From Novosphingobium sp. ZN18A2 (lineage in GTDB: Bacteria; Pseudomonadota; Alphaproteobacteria; Sphingomonadales; Sphingomonadaceae): a stretch of DNA of 64,000 bases. The notes beneath the pieces were generated by a model. The model was not told the DNA's origin and did no database searches. It saw nothing but the letters and a program-made list of their open reading frames with translations. Shown here piece by piece: positions 27,628 through 40,683 of the stretch (position 1 is its first letter; each line of letters starts with the position of its first letter). A program made the translations under genes and the position numbers. The stretch lies in contig NZ_CP136651.1 of assembly GCF_036784765.1 (NCBI RefSeq), forward strand, positions 2,170,001-2,234,000, in the 5' to 3' direction.

Positions 27628-28896
27628 TCATCCTTTGACCAGCGTAACCTGGCACACGTCTATGCCGCCGCCGAGAAAACCGCCTTCGCAATACATCAGG
27701 TAATATCGCCACAAGCGCACGAAGCGCTCGTCAAAGCCTGCGGGCAAGGTTCCGTCTTCAACGGCCGCGTCGAACGATTCGCGCCACGCCGCCAGTGTGC
27801 GGGCATAGTCCTGCCCAAAGGCGGCGCGGTCGCGCCAGACCAGTCCGTTTTCGAAGGCGAGCCGCTGGAATTCGCGTTCGCTTACCAGCATCCCGCCGGG
27901 AAAGACGTATGTCTGGATAAAATCGGCGCTGGCGGCATAGGCATCGAACAGTTCTTCGCGAATGCAGATATATTGCAGCGCGGCCTTACCGCCGGGCTTC
28001 AGGTTGCGGGCAAGGCAGGCAAAGAAATCCGGCCAGTATTCGCGGCCGACCGCCTCTACCATCTCGACGCTGGCGATCGCGTCGAACTGTCCGTCCACAT
28101 CGCGATAGTCCTGGCGGCGGTATTCGATGAATTCCGCCCCTTCGCGGCGCTGCTCGTCGCGGCACCAGCCAAGTTGCTCGTCAGACAGGCTGATACCTGT
28201 GACCTGCACCTTGTGCCGTTGCGCCATCCGGCGGGCCAGAAAACCCCATCCGCAACCGATCTCCAGCACGTGCTGGCCGGGTCTCAGATCCAGCCGTTCG
28301 GCCAGCAAGTCCACCTTGTTGGCTTGCGCTGCACGAAGGTCGGCATCCCTTTCCATCCCTTCCCAACGCGCGCTTGAATAGCTCATCGTCGGATCGAGCC
28401 AGAGCGCATAGAAATCGTTGCCGAGATCATAGTGTGAGGCGATGTTCGCCCGCGCACCGGTGCGACTGTTGCGGCGCGCGGCGTGCAGCGCGCGGGCTGC
28501 CCAGCGCCACGGCCCCTTGGCCCGCGCCGCTTTGCCCAGCGAAGCGGCATTGCGCATGAACAGCGCGAATATCTGCACCGGATCGGGGCTGTCCCATTCA
28601 CCCGCTTCCCAGGCCTGGTACCAACCGGCGGACCCGCCCGTTGCCAGCCGCACCAGCGCCCGCCAGTCTTTCAGGTTTATCTCTGCAGCCGGCCCCTTCG
28701 CGCGCCCGCCAAGGATGCGCACCGATCCATCGGGCAGGCGCGCCTCGATCATCCCTGCGTCCAGCCCCTTGTCGATGCGGTCCATCACGCGGTGGAACGA
28801 ACCCGCGAAACGGCGTGCTATCCACCCACCGCCAGCTTTGGCCCGGCGGCCACCTTCGACCAGATGTCCGCCCCTCCTCGGCGTCTGTGCATTCAT
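27628..28896 (-). CDS. cfa: Cyclopropane-fatty-acyl-phospholipid synthase family methyltransferase
   Basis: SAM-dependent enzyme that adds a methylene bridge to unsaturated phospholipid acyl chains. The SAM motif VLEIGCGWGFLA lies near residue 215, with the Cfa signature YSSARWEGMERD and the SHYDLGNDFYALWLDP block before it, and the C-terminal VFPGGMLVSERE. At 422 residues it fits the family. It sits 50 bases after the photolyase gene on the same strand, an arrangement often seen with stress-response genes. Confidence 0.93.
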   Translation of the reverse strand: MNAQTPRRGGHLVEGGRRAKAGGGWIARRFAGSFHRVMDRIDKGLDAGMIEARLPDGSVRILGGRAKGPAAEINLKDWRALVRLATGGSAGWYQAWEAGEWDSPDPVQIFALFMRNAASLGKAARAKGPWRWAARALHAARRNSRTGARANIASHYDLGNDFYALWLDPTMSYSSARWEGMERDADLRAAQANKVDLLAERLDLRPGQHVLEIGCGWGFLARRMAQRHKVQVTGISLSDEQLGWCRDEQRREGAEFIEYRRQDYRDVDGQFDAIASVEMVEAVGREYWPDFFACLARNLKPGGKAALQYICIREELFDAYAASADFIQTYVFPGGMLVSEREFQRLAFENGLVWRDRAAFGQDYARTLAAWRESFDAAVEDGTLPAGFDERFVRLWRYYLMYCEGGFLGGGIDVCQVTLVKG

Positions 28897-28946
28897 GGCG
28901 CGATTCTATGCGCTCTTGCCGCGCCAAGGGCAACGGTCGGGCGCGT

Positions 28947-30329
28947 TCATTCCCCGGCGCGTGTCTTTGCCTCTTCCCATGCGGCCAGCGCCCGTTCGCG
29001 CGCTTCGCGATGGCCGATGATCCTGGCCGGATAGCCGCGCACCGGCCGTTGCGGATCGTGGATCTCGCTATCCGGCACGTCCGCCAGTTCGGGCACCCAT
29101 TCGCGGACATAGGCCGCCGCATCGAACTTGTCCGACTGTGAAAGCGGCGCCATGATCCGCACGAACATATTGGAATCCACGCCGGACCCCGCCGTCCACT
29201 GCCAGTTCACCGAATTGCTCGCATAGTCGGCATCCACCAGCGTATCCCAGAACCATCGCTCACCTTCGCGCCAGTCGATCAGAAGATGCTTCACCAAGAA
29301 ACTTGCCGCGATCATGCGAACCCGGTTGTGCATCCATCCCGTGCGCCACAACTGGCGCATGCCTGCGTCCACGATCGGATAGCCGGTGCGGCCCTGCTGC
29401 CATGCGGCAAGGTCCGCATTCGCCGCCTCGCCCGTTCGCCATGGAAAGCCATCGAATGTATCGCGGGCGGACTTCCCCCCGTAGTCCGGAAATTGCAGGA
29501 TCACGTTCTGCGCATAATCGCGCCAGCCCAGTTCACCCAGAAACGTGGCCACCGATCCGCCGACAGACGACGTCGCGTGCCATGCCGCGGCAGGCGAAAT
29601 TTCACCGAAATGCAAGTGCGGCGACAGGCGCGAGGTGCCTTCGCGCGACGGCAGGTTGCGAACGCCTTCATAGCGGGCCGCGCGGCGAGAGAAGGCGTCC
29701 AGTCGCTTCCTTGCCCCTTCCTCGCCCGGCTCCCATTCGTCGCCAAGGCCGCCCGACCAGTCCGGCCTTGTGGGCAAAAGGTTCCAATCCTCCAGATTGT
29801 CGCTTTCCGCCCACTGGTCCGGTGCGGGAACCTGCGCCGGACGACGCTGCGGTTCCGGCGGCGGCATCCGTTCGGACAAGGCGCGCCAGAACGGGGTATA
29901 GATCTTGTACGGGCTGCCCGAACCCGTGGTCACGCTGCCGGGCGGGGCAAGGTAGTTTCCGTCATGCAGGCAAAGGTCCACCGTCTTCGCCAGCGCCCTT
30001 TCGGCATTGCGCCACCACGGTTCGTAATGATGCAGCGCGTGTATACGCGATGCCCCGCATTCTTTGGCAAGCCGGGCCAATTCCACGTCCGCCCTTCCCC
30101 GCCGCAGTGTCAGTTTAGAGCCCTTCGCACGCAACGTGGCGTCAAGGCTGACAAGACTGTGGTGCAGCCACCAGCGGGATGCGCCGCCCATGACCCGGTG
30201 CTTCGGCGTCTCGTCATCCAGAACATAGACGGGGATCACCGGCCCGCCCGCGTGGCAGGCGGCGGCGAAAGCTGCCTGGTCGGAAAGCCGCAGATCCCTG
30301 CGAAACCACACGATCTGCGGTGCTGGCAA
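28947..30329 (-). CDS. phrB: Deoxyribodipyrimidine photolyase
   Basis: Light-dependent flavoenzyme that splits cyclobutane pyrimidine dimers. The N-terminal Rossmann antenna domain starts IVWFRRDLRLSDQAA. The C-terminal FAD domain has WHATSSV, LGWRDYAQNVI, RTGWMHNRVRMI, and the DWREGERWFWDTLVDADYAS region with the Trp electron-transfer chain and NWQWTAGSG. Its 460 residues are normal for a class I CPD photolyase. 71 bases separate it from the divergent PAP2 gene. Confidence 0.95.
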   Translation of the reverse strand: MPAPQIVWFRRDLRLSDQAAFAAACHAGGPVIPVYVLDDETPKHRVMGGASRWWLHHSLVSLDATLRAKGSKLTLRRGRADVELARLAKECGASRIHALHHYEPWWRNAERALAKTVDLCLHDGNYLAPPGSVTTGSGSPYKIYTPFWRALSERMPPPEPQRRPAQVPAPDQWAESDNLEDWNLLPTRPDWSGGLGDEWEPGEEGARKRLDAFSRRAARYEGVRNLPSREGTSRLSPHLHFGEISPAAAWHATSSVGGSVATFLGELGWRDYAQNVILQFPDYGGKSARDTFDGFPWRTGEAANADLAAWQQGRTGYPIVDAGMRQLWRTGWMHNRVRMIAASFLVKHLLIDWREGERWFWDTLVDADYASNSVNWQWTAGSGVDSNMFVRIMAPLSQSDKFDAAAYVREWVPELADVPDSEIHDPQRPVRGYPARIIGHREARERALAAWEEAKTRAGE

Positions 30330-30400
30330 CTGCGTCCTCCCCCCGGTTGTTTGCGCCTGCTATCCGGAACCGTTCCGCCGCGCTAGGGTTCCTGCGCCCG

Positions 30401-31087
30401 ATGGATCAGCGTTTGCCCTCCCCATCTCCCTGCCGCGCCCGCGTGCAAAGCGCGCTTGTGGCTGGCGCAATGTGCTGGGCCGGGTTCCTGCTGATCGCGT
30501 GGCTGGTTCACATCGGGGCGGCACAGGGATTTGACCGCACGGGCCTGTTTTACTGGCGAACCGGCGCGAACCGGATGCCGTGGGGGCCGTCGTGGCTTCC
30601 GGATGTCATGCTAAGCCTGACGGCGCTGGGCGGTGTCCTGCTGCGCAACCTTCTCGCACTGGCGGCCGCCGCGGGCCTGATGATCGGGCGAAGAACCCGT
30701 GAAGCGGCTTGGTTTGCGGGCACCTTCGGCAGCGCGTGGATCGTGGACTGGCTGCTGAAAATCGCCATCGCGCGTCCGCGCCCGGAAATCGTGCCGCACC
30801 TGACGCATGCCACCGGCATGAGCTTTCCCAGCGGGCACAGCTTCAATTCCGCCGCCATATACCTAGCGATGGCCCTCACCTTCGGCGCGCTCAGCCAACG
30901 TCGCCGCATACGGGTGTTGCTGGTTGCGGGCGCCTTCACGCTTTCGTCCGCGATTGCGCTCAGCCGCGTCTGGTTGGGCGTGCACCATCCCACCGACGTA
31001 ATAGCCGGCTGGCTGGGCGGCACGGGCTGGGCATTGTTCGCTTACGCCCTGTCTCACCGCAGCCGCGCCGCTGGTGAGACAGGGTAA
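30401..31087 (+). CDS. PAP2-family membrane phosphatase
   Basis: Integral membrane phosphatase of the PAP2 superfamily, which dephosphorylates lipid phosphates such as undecaprenyl diphosphate or phosphatidate at the periplasmic face. The start at ATG 30401 gives 228 residues. The three active-site motifs are complete: KIAIARPRP, PSGHSF, and SRVWLGVHHPTDVIAGW. About six membrane segments are seen. The exact lipid substrate cannot be read from the sequence. The 3' end carries a 12-bp inverted repeat. Confidence 0.9.
   Translation: MDQRLPSPSPCRARVQSALVAGAMCWAGFLLIAWLVHIGAAQGFDRTGLFYWRTGANRMPWGPSWLPDVMLSLTALGGVLLRNLLALAAAAGLMIGRRTREAAWFAGTFGSAWIVDWLLKIAIARPRPEIVPHLTHATGMSFPSGHSFNSAAIYLAMALTFGALSQRRRIRVLLVAGAFTLSSAIALSRVWLGVHHPTDVIAGWLGGTGWALFAYALSHRSRAAGETG
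31047..31084. other. 12-bp perfect inverted repeat at the end of the PAP2 gene
   Basis: CCCTGTCTCACC (31047-31058) and GGTGAGACAGGG (31073-31084) pair perfectly across a 14-base loop, ending one base before the PAP2 stop codon, and 18 bases before the korB stop on the other strand. No T-run follows on either strand. It may serve both converging transcripts. Confidence 0.65.
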
Positions 31088-31102
31088 ATCAGGCCGGGTA
31101 GG

Positions 31103-32137
31103 TCAGACCGGGTCCTGTGCAGTGCCGCTTACGGTCCATGTCTGGCCCTTGGCGAGAAGCGCGGCGAGGTCTGGCTTCTTGCCCTCGCTTGCCTTCGCAT
31201 TCTGCGCCACGACACCCGTTTCGTAAGTCGGGCGCGGATCGTCGTAGATCACGCCCAGCGCCATCGGGAACGCGCCGAACGGCAGTTCCACCAGCATGTG
31301 CGCAACCGAACGGTTGGTCACATCGTGGACGATCACATCCGCCGCCTGCCAATCGCCGTCGACCACGTCGACAACCTTCAGCGTCAGCGTATCGCGGCAC
31401 AGCGTGATGCCCTTGGTGCCGTTCGCGAAGAGCATCGGCTCACCGTTCTTCAGCCAGAGCTGCCGGTCTTCCGCGCCCTTGGGGGCGGCGAAATCCTCGA
31501 ACACGTCCTTGTTATAGACGATGCAGTTCTGGAAAATCTCGATGAATGCGGCGCCCTGGTGGGCATGCGCGGCCTTCAGCACGTTCGGCAGTTCCTTGGA
31601 CACGTCGAACCCGCGCGCCACGAAGCGCGCACCCGAACCCAGCGCGAAGGCACACGGGCTGGCGGGGCGGTCGATCGAACCCAGCGGCGTGGAAGGGCTG
31701 GTGGTGCCCACACGGCTCGTCGGCGAATACTGGCCCTTGGTAAGACCGTAAATCTCGTTGTTGAACAGCATGATCTGCATGTTCACGTTGCGCCGCAGAA
31801 CGTGCATCAGGTGATTGCCACCAATCGACAGGCCATCGCCGTCACCGGTGATCAGCCAGATATCCAGATCGGGATTGGACAGCTTCGCCCCCGTCGCCAG
31901 CGCCGGTGCGCGCCCATGGATGGTGTGAAAGCCATAGGCTTCGACATAGTAAGGGAACCGGCTGGAACAGCCGATGCCGCTGATGAACACGGTCTTGGCC
32001 GGGTCCGCACCGATTTCCGGCAGCGTGCGTTGCACCGCCTTGAGGATCGCATAGTCGCCGCAACCGGGGCACCAGCGCACTTCCTGGTCGGTTTCCCAGT
32101 CCTTCAGCGTGGTCTTGATCGGGGTCATGTCGTTCAT
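31103..32137 (-). CDS. korB: 2-oxoacid:ferredoxin oxidoreductase, beta subunit
   Basis: Thiamine-diphosphate subunit of a two-subunit OFOR enzyme that oxidatively decarboxylates a 2-oxoacid (probably 2-oxoglutarate) to the acyl-CoA with ferredoxin. Visible are the WCPGCGDYAIL cluster region, the TPP-binding TGDGDGLSIGGNHLMHVLRRN followed by NNEIYGLTKGQYSPTS, and 344 residues of typical KorB length. Start ATG 32137 lies 11 bases after korA. The 2-oxoglutarate preference over pyruvate is inferred from family resemblance. Confidence 0.92.
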   Translation of the reverse strand: MNDMTPIKTTLKDWETDQEVRWCPGCGDYAILKAVQRTLPEIGADPAKTVFISGIGCSSRFPYYVEAYGFHTIHGRAPALATGAKLSNPDLDIWLITGDGDGLSIGGNHLMHVLRRNVNMQIMLFNNEIYGLTKGQYSPTSRVGTTSPSTPLGSIDRPASPCAFALGSGARFVARGFDVSKELPNVLKAAHAHQGAAFIEIFQNCIVYNKDVFEDFAAPKGAEDRQLWLKNGEPMLFANGTKGITLCRDTLTLKVVDVVDGDWQAADVIVHDVTNRSVAHMLVELPFGAFPMALGVIYDDPRPTYETGVVAQNAKASEGKKPDLAALLAKGQTWTVSGTAQDPV

Positions 32138-32148
32138 CGTCTATCCCC

Positions 32149-34029
32149 TCAGGCCAGGATGTCTTCGATCGCGGCTTCGATTTCCGCGATGGTGAACGGC
32201 TGGCCCGACACCTTGTTGAACGGCCTGGCGTCGACCAGGAACTGATCGCGCAGGACCGTCTTGAACTGGCCCGTGTTCATTTCGGGCACCAGGATCTTTT
32301 CGTAACCGCGCAGAAGATCGCCCAGATTTTCAGGCAGCGGCCAGACATGGCGGACGTGCACGTGGCTTACGTCCAGCCCCTTCTTGCGCGCGCGGCGCAC
32401 GGCCTGGTGGATCGGTCCGTAAGTGGAACCCCACCCGACGACCACCAGCTTTCCGCTCGTCTCGCCCAGCGACACGTCCTGCGCGGGCACGCCCTTGGCG
32501 ATACCGTCCACCTTCGCCTTGCGCGCATCGGTCATCGCCTGGTGGCTGGCGGGCGCATAGTCGATGTTGCCGGTGCCGGGATTCTTCTCGATCCCGCCGA
32601 TACGGTGCATCAGGTCCGGCGTGCCGGGCTTGATCCACGGTCGCGCGCCCTTCTCGTCGCGCGCGAAGGGCAGCAGCGTTCCGTCCGGCCCGTTGCGTTC
32701 TTCAAGGAATTTCACCGGAAACGGCTCGAACGCTTTGGGATCGGGCACTTTCCACGGCTCCGCCGCGTTGGCGATATAGCCATCGGTCAGCAGCATGACC
32801 GGCGTCATGTATTGCACCGCAAGCCGGCACGCCTCGATCGCGCATTCGAACGCATCGGCAGGCGAGCGCGCGGCAACCACGGGGAGCGGCGTATCGCCGT
32901 TCCGGCCATAGACCGCCTGGTAAAGGTCGGACTGCTCGGTCTTGGTGGGCAGCCCGGTGGAAGGCCCGCCGCGCTGCGAGTTCACGATCACCAGCGGAAG
33001 TTCCGTCATCGCCGCAAGGCCGATCGCCTCGGTCTTGAGCGCGATGCCCGGCCCCGATGACGACGTGACGCCAAGATGCCCCGCCCAGGAAGCGCCGATC
33101 GCGCTGGCGACAGCGGCGATTTCGTCTTCCGCCTGGAACGTGGTGACGCCAAATTCCTTCAGGCGCGCCAGATGATGCAGGATCGCCGATGCCGGCGTGA
33201 TCGGATAACCGCCGAAGAACATCGGCAATTCGGCCAATTGCGCACCGGCAACCAGCCCCAGGCTGATCGCTTCGGCCCCGGTCACGGTGCGGTAGAGGCC
33301 CGGCTCGGTCTTCACCGGATTGATGTGCACCTGCCGCAGCGGGCCGGAAAGTTCGGCCGTCTCGCCATAGGCATGGCCGGCGTTCAGCGCGGCGATGTTG
33401 GCTTCGGCGATGATCGGCGCCTTCTTGAACTTGGCGTTCAGCCAGTCGATCAGCGGCTGCCGGTCGCGATCGAACATCCACAGCGCAAGCCCCAGCGTCC
33501 ACATGTTCTTGCAGCGCAGGGCTTCCTTCTTGCCCAGTTCGAAGGGTTTGACCGCTTCAAGCGTCAGCGCCGAAATATCGAAGGCGAGCAACTGCCACTT
33601 GTTGAGGCTGTCGTCCTCAAGCGGGTTTTCGGCATACTTGGCCTTTTCCAGGTTGCGCTTGGTGAACTCGCCGCTGTCGGCAATGATCAAGCCGCCTGGC
33701 TTCAACGACGCGACATTGGTCTTCAGCGCGGCGGGGTTCATCGCCACAAGCACGTCCGGCGCGTCGCCGGCGGTATCGACTTCGGTCGACCCGAAATTGA
33801 TCTGGAACGCCGAAACACCGAACAGCGTGCCCTGCGGCGCCCGTATTTCCGCCGGGAAATCCGGAAAAGTGGCAAGGTCGTTGCCGGCCAATGCCGTGGA
33901 AAGCGTAAACTGCCCGCCTGTAAGCTGCATCCCGTCGCCGGAATCGCCCGCGAAACGCACCACGACCGCTTCGGGCGCACCTTCGCCCGGCTTCACCGCC
34001 GTCGTCTCGTCAATCGTTGCTGTGGCCAT
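32149..34029 (-). CDS. korA: 2-oxoacid:acceptor oxidoreductase, fused gamma-alpha subunit
   Basis: Large subunit of the same complex. The N-terminal ~190 residues are the gamma-type domain (VVVRFAGDSGDGMQLTGGQF). The alpha/pyrimidine-binding domain (about 215-500) includes GGYPITPASAIL and the TSSSGPG loop, and a C-terminal transketolase-like domain ends the protein. Start ATG 34029 has AAGGA upstream; a TTG at 34032 is less likely. The 626-residue gamma-alpha fusion is typical of the KorA type used by aerobic bacteria. It is divergent from the esterase gene across 220 bases. Confidence 0.93.
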   Translation of the reverse strand: MATATIDETTAVKPGEGAPEAVVVRFAGDSGDGMQLTGGQFTLSTALAGNDLATFPDFPAEIRAPQGTLFGVSAFQINFGSTEVDTAGDAPDVLVAMNPAALKTNVASLKPGGLIIADSGEFTKRNLEKAKYAENPLEDDSLNKWQLLAFDISALTLEAVKPFELGKKEALRCKNMWTLGLALWMFDRDRQPLIDWLNAKFKKAPIIAEANIAALNAGHAYGETAELSGPLRQVHINPVKTEPGLYRTVTGAEAISLGLVAGAQLAELPMFFGGYPITPASAILHHLARLKEFGVTTFQAEDEIAAVASAIGASWAGHLGVTSSSGPGIALKTEAIGLAAMTELPLVIVNSQRGGPSTGLPTKTEQSDLYQAVYGRNGDTPLPVVAARSPADAFECAIEACRLAVQYMTPVMLLTDGYIANAAEPWKVPDPKAFEPFPVKFLEERNGPDGTLLPFARDEKGARPWIKPGTPDLMHRIGGIEKNPGTGNIDYAPASHQAMTDARKAKVDGIAKGVPAQDVSLGETSGKLVVVGWGSTYGPIHQAVRRARKKGLDVSHVHVRHVWPLPENLGDLLRGYEKILVPEMNTGQFKTVLRDQFLVDARPFNKVSGQPFTIAEIEAAIEDILA

Positions 34030-34249
34030 CAATCGTCCTTGCTGCGCCTATCGGGATCTTTTCTGCCCCTTGTTCTCTTCGCGCCTAGCCATTCCGGTGC
34101 CGCGACGCAAAAAAGAAAAATTCGTCCCGCTGATACGATCACCTGACCCTAGATTCCCATCCGGAACGCTAGTCAAGTTGCAAAACCGCACCTAGACCGG
34201 GGGAAACAGCGACGATTTGCGATTCATCAAGGGACGAGGAAAGACTTTC

Positions 34250-35218
34250 ATGAACGACAGCGACACCATGGATAAGACCCCGCATTTCGTGCGCCCTGAC
34301 GTAAGCGCCTTCCTTTCCTTCCTTAACGGGATGGACCGCCCGCAGCTCAGCGAAATGGCGCTGGAGGAAGCGCGCGCATCCTATGTCGCGATGAACCCGC
34401 TGGCCGAGGCCGATCCGCGCGAACTGGCGGTTATCAAGGATCTGACCTGCCCCGGACCGGCAGGGGACATCCCGATCCGGCTTTACGATGCGCGCGGGAC
34501 GCGCGAACCAGGCCCGGTGGTGATGTTCTATCACGGCGGCGGCTTCGTGATCGGTGACTTGGAAAGCCACCATAACCTTTGCACCGAAATTGCCGCCGAA
34601 CTGGATATGCCGGTCGTCGCGGTCCATTATCGACTGGCACCGGAACATCCGTTCCCCGCCGCTCCCGACGATTGCGAAGCGGCAACGCGCTGGGTCGCGG
34701 GCAGCCCCGAAGAGCTGGGCCGCAAGATCACCGGCCTGATTCCGATGGGCGATTCGGCCGGCGGCAACCTGACGATCGTGACGACGCAGGCACTGGCGGA
34801 AAAGCCGGCAGACGTGCCGGTTGTGCTGCAGGTGCCGATCTATCCGCTGAGCGACGAAAAACCCGATCACCCATCCATGATCAATTTCGCGGAAGGCTTC
34901 CTGCTGACGGCGGAAGCGATGGCGTGGTTCGGCGAATGCTACAAGGCGGCGTCCGATGACAAGCGCGCCTATCCGATCCTTGGCGAACACAGCGACATGC
35001 CGCCAACCGTGCTGATCACGGCAGGGTTGGACCCCATTCGCGACAGCGGCCGTGTCTATGGCATGGAACTGATCCGCGCGGGGTCCGACGTCGTTTTCCT
35101 TGAAATGAAGGGGTCGATCCACGGCTTCACCAATGTGCGCAAGGCGATTCCCTCAGCGCAGGTGGACCTGCACAGGGTCTTCGCCGCGATGCGCCTTATG
35201 CTCGGGATGGCCGAATGA
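34250..35218 (+). CDS. Alpha/beta hydrolase of the hormone-sensitive-lipase family
   Basis: A 322-residue esterase/lipase. The oxyanion motif HGGGF, the nucleophile elbow GDSAGG and the C-terminal GLDPIRD / IHGF pair supply Ser-Asp-His. Start ATG 34250 is preceded by GAGGAAAG at usable spacing. Family IV enzymes hydrolyse short-chain esters; the physiological substrate is unknown. It overlaps rppH by ATGA. Confidence 0.9.
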   Translation: MNDSDTMDKTPHFVRPDVSAFLSFLNGMDRPQLSEMALEEARASYVAMNPLAEADPRELAVIKDLTCPGPAGDIPIRLYDARGTREPGPVVMFYHGGGFVIGDLESHHNLCTEIAAELDMPVVAVHYRLAPEHPFPAAPDDCEAATRWVAGSPEELGRKITGLIPMGDSAGGNLTIVTTQALAEKPADVPVVLQVPIYPLSDEKPDHPSMINFAEGFLLTAEAMAWFGECYKAASDDKRAYPILGEHSDMPPTVLITAGLDPIRDSGRVYGMELIRAGSDVVFLEMKGSIHGFTNVRKAIPSAQVDLHRVFAAMRLMLGMAE

Positions 35219-35700
35219 CAGACGAATACGCCTCGCTTCCTTACCGTCCCTGTGCCGGGCTGATGCTCGTCAACGGGGACGGCCACGTGTTTGTCGGCAA
35301 GCGGATAGACAACAAGGAAGGCGATGCCTGGCAGATGCCCCAGGGCGGAATCGACGACGGCGAGGACTTCCTCGCCGCCGCGATGCGCGAGCTTTGGGAG
35401 GAGACGGGCGTTTCGGAAGGGCTTGTCTCCGTCCTGGCCGAAAGCCGCGAGGAATACTTCTATGACTTGCCCGAAGACCTTCTGGGCAAGCTGTGGGGCG
35501 GAAAATATCGCGGACAGCGCCAGAAATGGGTGCTTTTGCGCTTTTCGGGAAATGACAACGACGTGCGGCTGGATGCGCACAACCCGCCCGAATTCTGCGA
35601 CTACAAATGGGTGGTGCCCGATGACCTGCCCGACCTGATCGTGCCGTTCAAACGACGCGTCTATCGCCAGGTGGTAGAGGAGTTCCGCACCCTGATCTGA
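35215..35700 (+). CDS. rppH: RNA pyrophosphohydrolase (Nudix)
   Basis: Removes pyrophosphate from 5'-triphosphate ends of RNA, starting decay by RNase E-type enzymes. The Nudix box is intact: GGIDDGEDFLAAAMRELWEETGV, near residues 42-64. At 161 residues and with YRPCAGLMLVNGDGHVFVG at the N-terminus it matches bacterial RppH. The ATGA overlap with the esterase indicates coupling. Other dinucleoside-polyphosphate Nudix activities are possible. Confidence 0.94.
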   Translation: MTDEYASLPYRPCAGLMLVNGDGHVFVGKRIDNKEGDAWQMPQGGIDDGEDFLAAAMRELWEETGVSEGLVSVLAESREEYFYDLPEDLLGKLWGGKYRGQRQKWVLLRFSGNDNDVRLDAHNPPEFCDYKWVVPDDLPDLIVPFKRRVYRQVVEEFRTLI

Positions 35701-35728
35701 GCCGCACAGTGCGGCGCCGGTTGCGGCT
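35700..35728. other. Inverted repeat at the rppH/TPR convergent junction
   Basis: AGCCGCA (35700-35706) pairs with TGCGGCT (35722-35728), and a nested alternative GCCGCACAGTGCGGC (35701-35715) also forms a dyad. It starts on the last base of the rppH stop. T-rich sequence follows on the plus strand, so it may be a weak terminator. Confidence 0.45.
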
Positions 35729-35731
35729 GCC

Positions 35732-36238
35732 TCAGTTGCTTTCGACCTTGGGTTCGGGCTTGACCGATTCCGCGCTTACGACGCGGGGCATCGGGCCGCG
35801 CGCGATCGTGGCGGCAAGCGCCTTGGAAGCGTCACACGTCTTGCCGCACAGGCCCTCAAGCCGGGCAAGATTGCCCTTGGCGCGATCGAGCGCGCCCTTG
35901 TCTGCCAGCGCCTCACCCTCGCCCGAAATGGCCGAGACGTTGTTCGGATCGCGGCTGAGCGCTTCGCGGTAATAATGGATGGCCTTGCCCGGCATTCCGT
36001 TGCTGCGCTCTGCATTGCCGAGCGCCACAAACGTGGCCACATGCCCCGGATCCAGTGCGAGGGCGGATTCGAACGATCCTATCGCCGCATTCTTCTCACC
36101 TGCCGAAAGCTGCGCCTCACCACTTGCCAGCAAGGTATTCACCCGCGGATCGGCAGGTTCCACATCCCGCGCCTGGCCCACGCTTGCCGTAACCGCGGCG
36201 AGCATGGAAAGGGCAATGGCAGCGGGATAATAACGCAT
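35732..36238 (-). CDS. Secreted TPR-repeat protein
   Basis: A 168-residue exported protein. ATG 36238 has an AAGGAG ribosome site and begins a signal peptide ending near SVGQA. Two or more tetratricopeptide repeats follow (AIGSFESALALDPGHVATFVALG; AIHYYREALSRDPNNVSAI), then a Cys-containing segment (GLCGKTCD) and a Pro/Lys-rich tail. It is a periplasmic scaffold candidate. An in-frame ATG at 36286 would remove the signal-peptide position, so it is rejected. It is 61 bases after rsmB. Confidence 0.85.
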   Translation of the reverse strand: MRYYPAAIALSMLAAVTASVGQARDVEPADPRVNTLLASGEAQLSAGEKNAAIGSFESALALDPGHVATFVALGNAERSNGMPGKAIHYYREALSRDPNNVSAISGEGEALADKGALDRAKGNLARLEGLCGKTCDASKALAATIARGPMPRVVSAESVKPEPKVESN

Positions 36239-36299
36239 GGCAAACTCCTTGAGCCGAGGTCCCAGATCTTGAGCAACGGCAGTCATGACCGGATCGTTA

Positions 36300-40562
<4,263 letters not shown>

Positions 40563-40683
40563 CGCCCCCCTCGGAAGGTTCCGCCCCCGATATTCAGAAA
40601 GGCGGCGGCGAACGCAAGGTTCCCTGTGTCCGGGGCGGACGCGTTTGCGCAGCGATTGCGTGGCGATTGTGTCGTGCGTGCCG

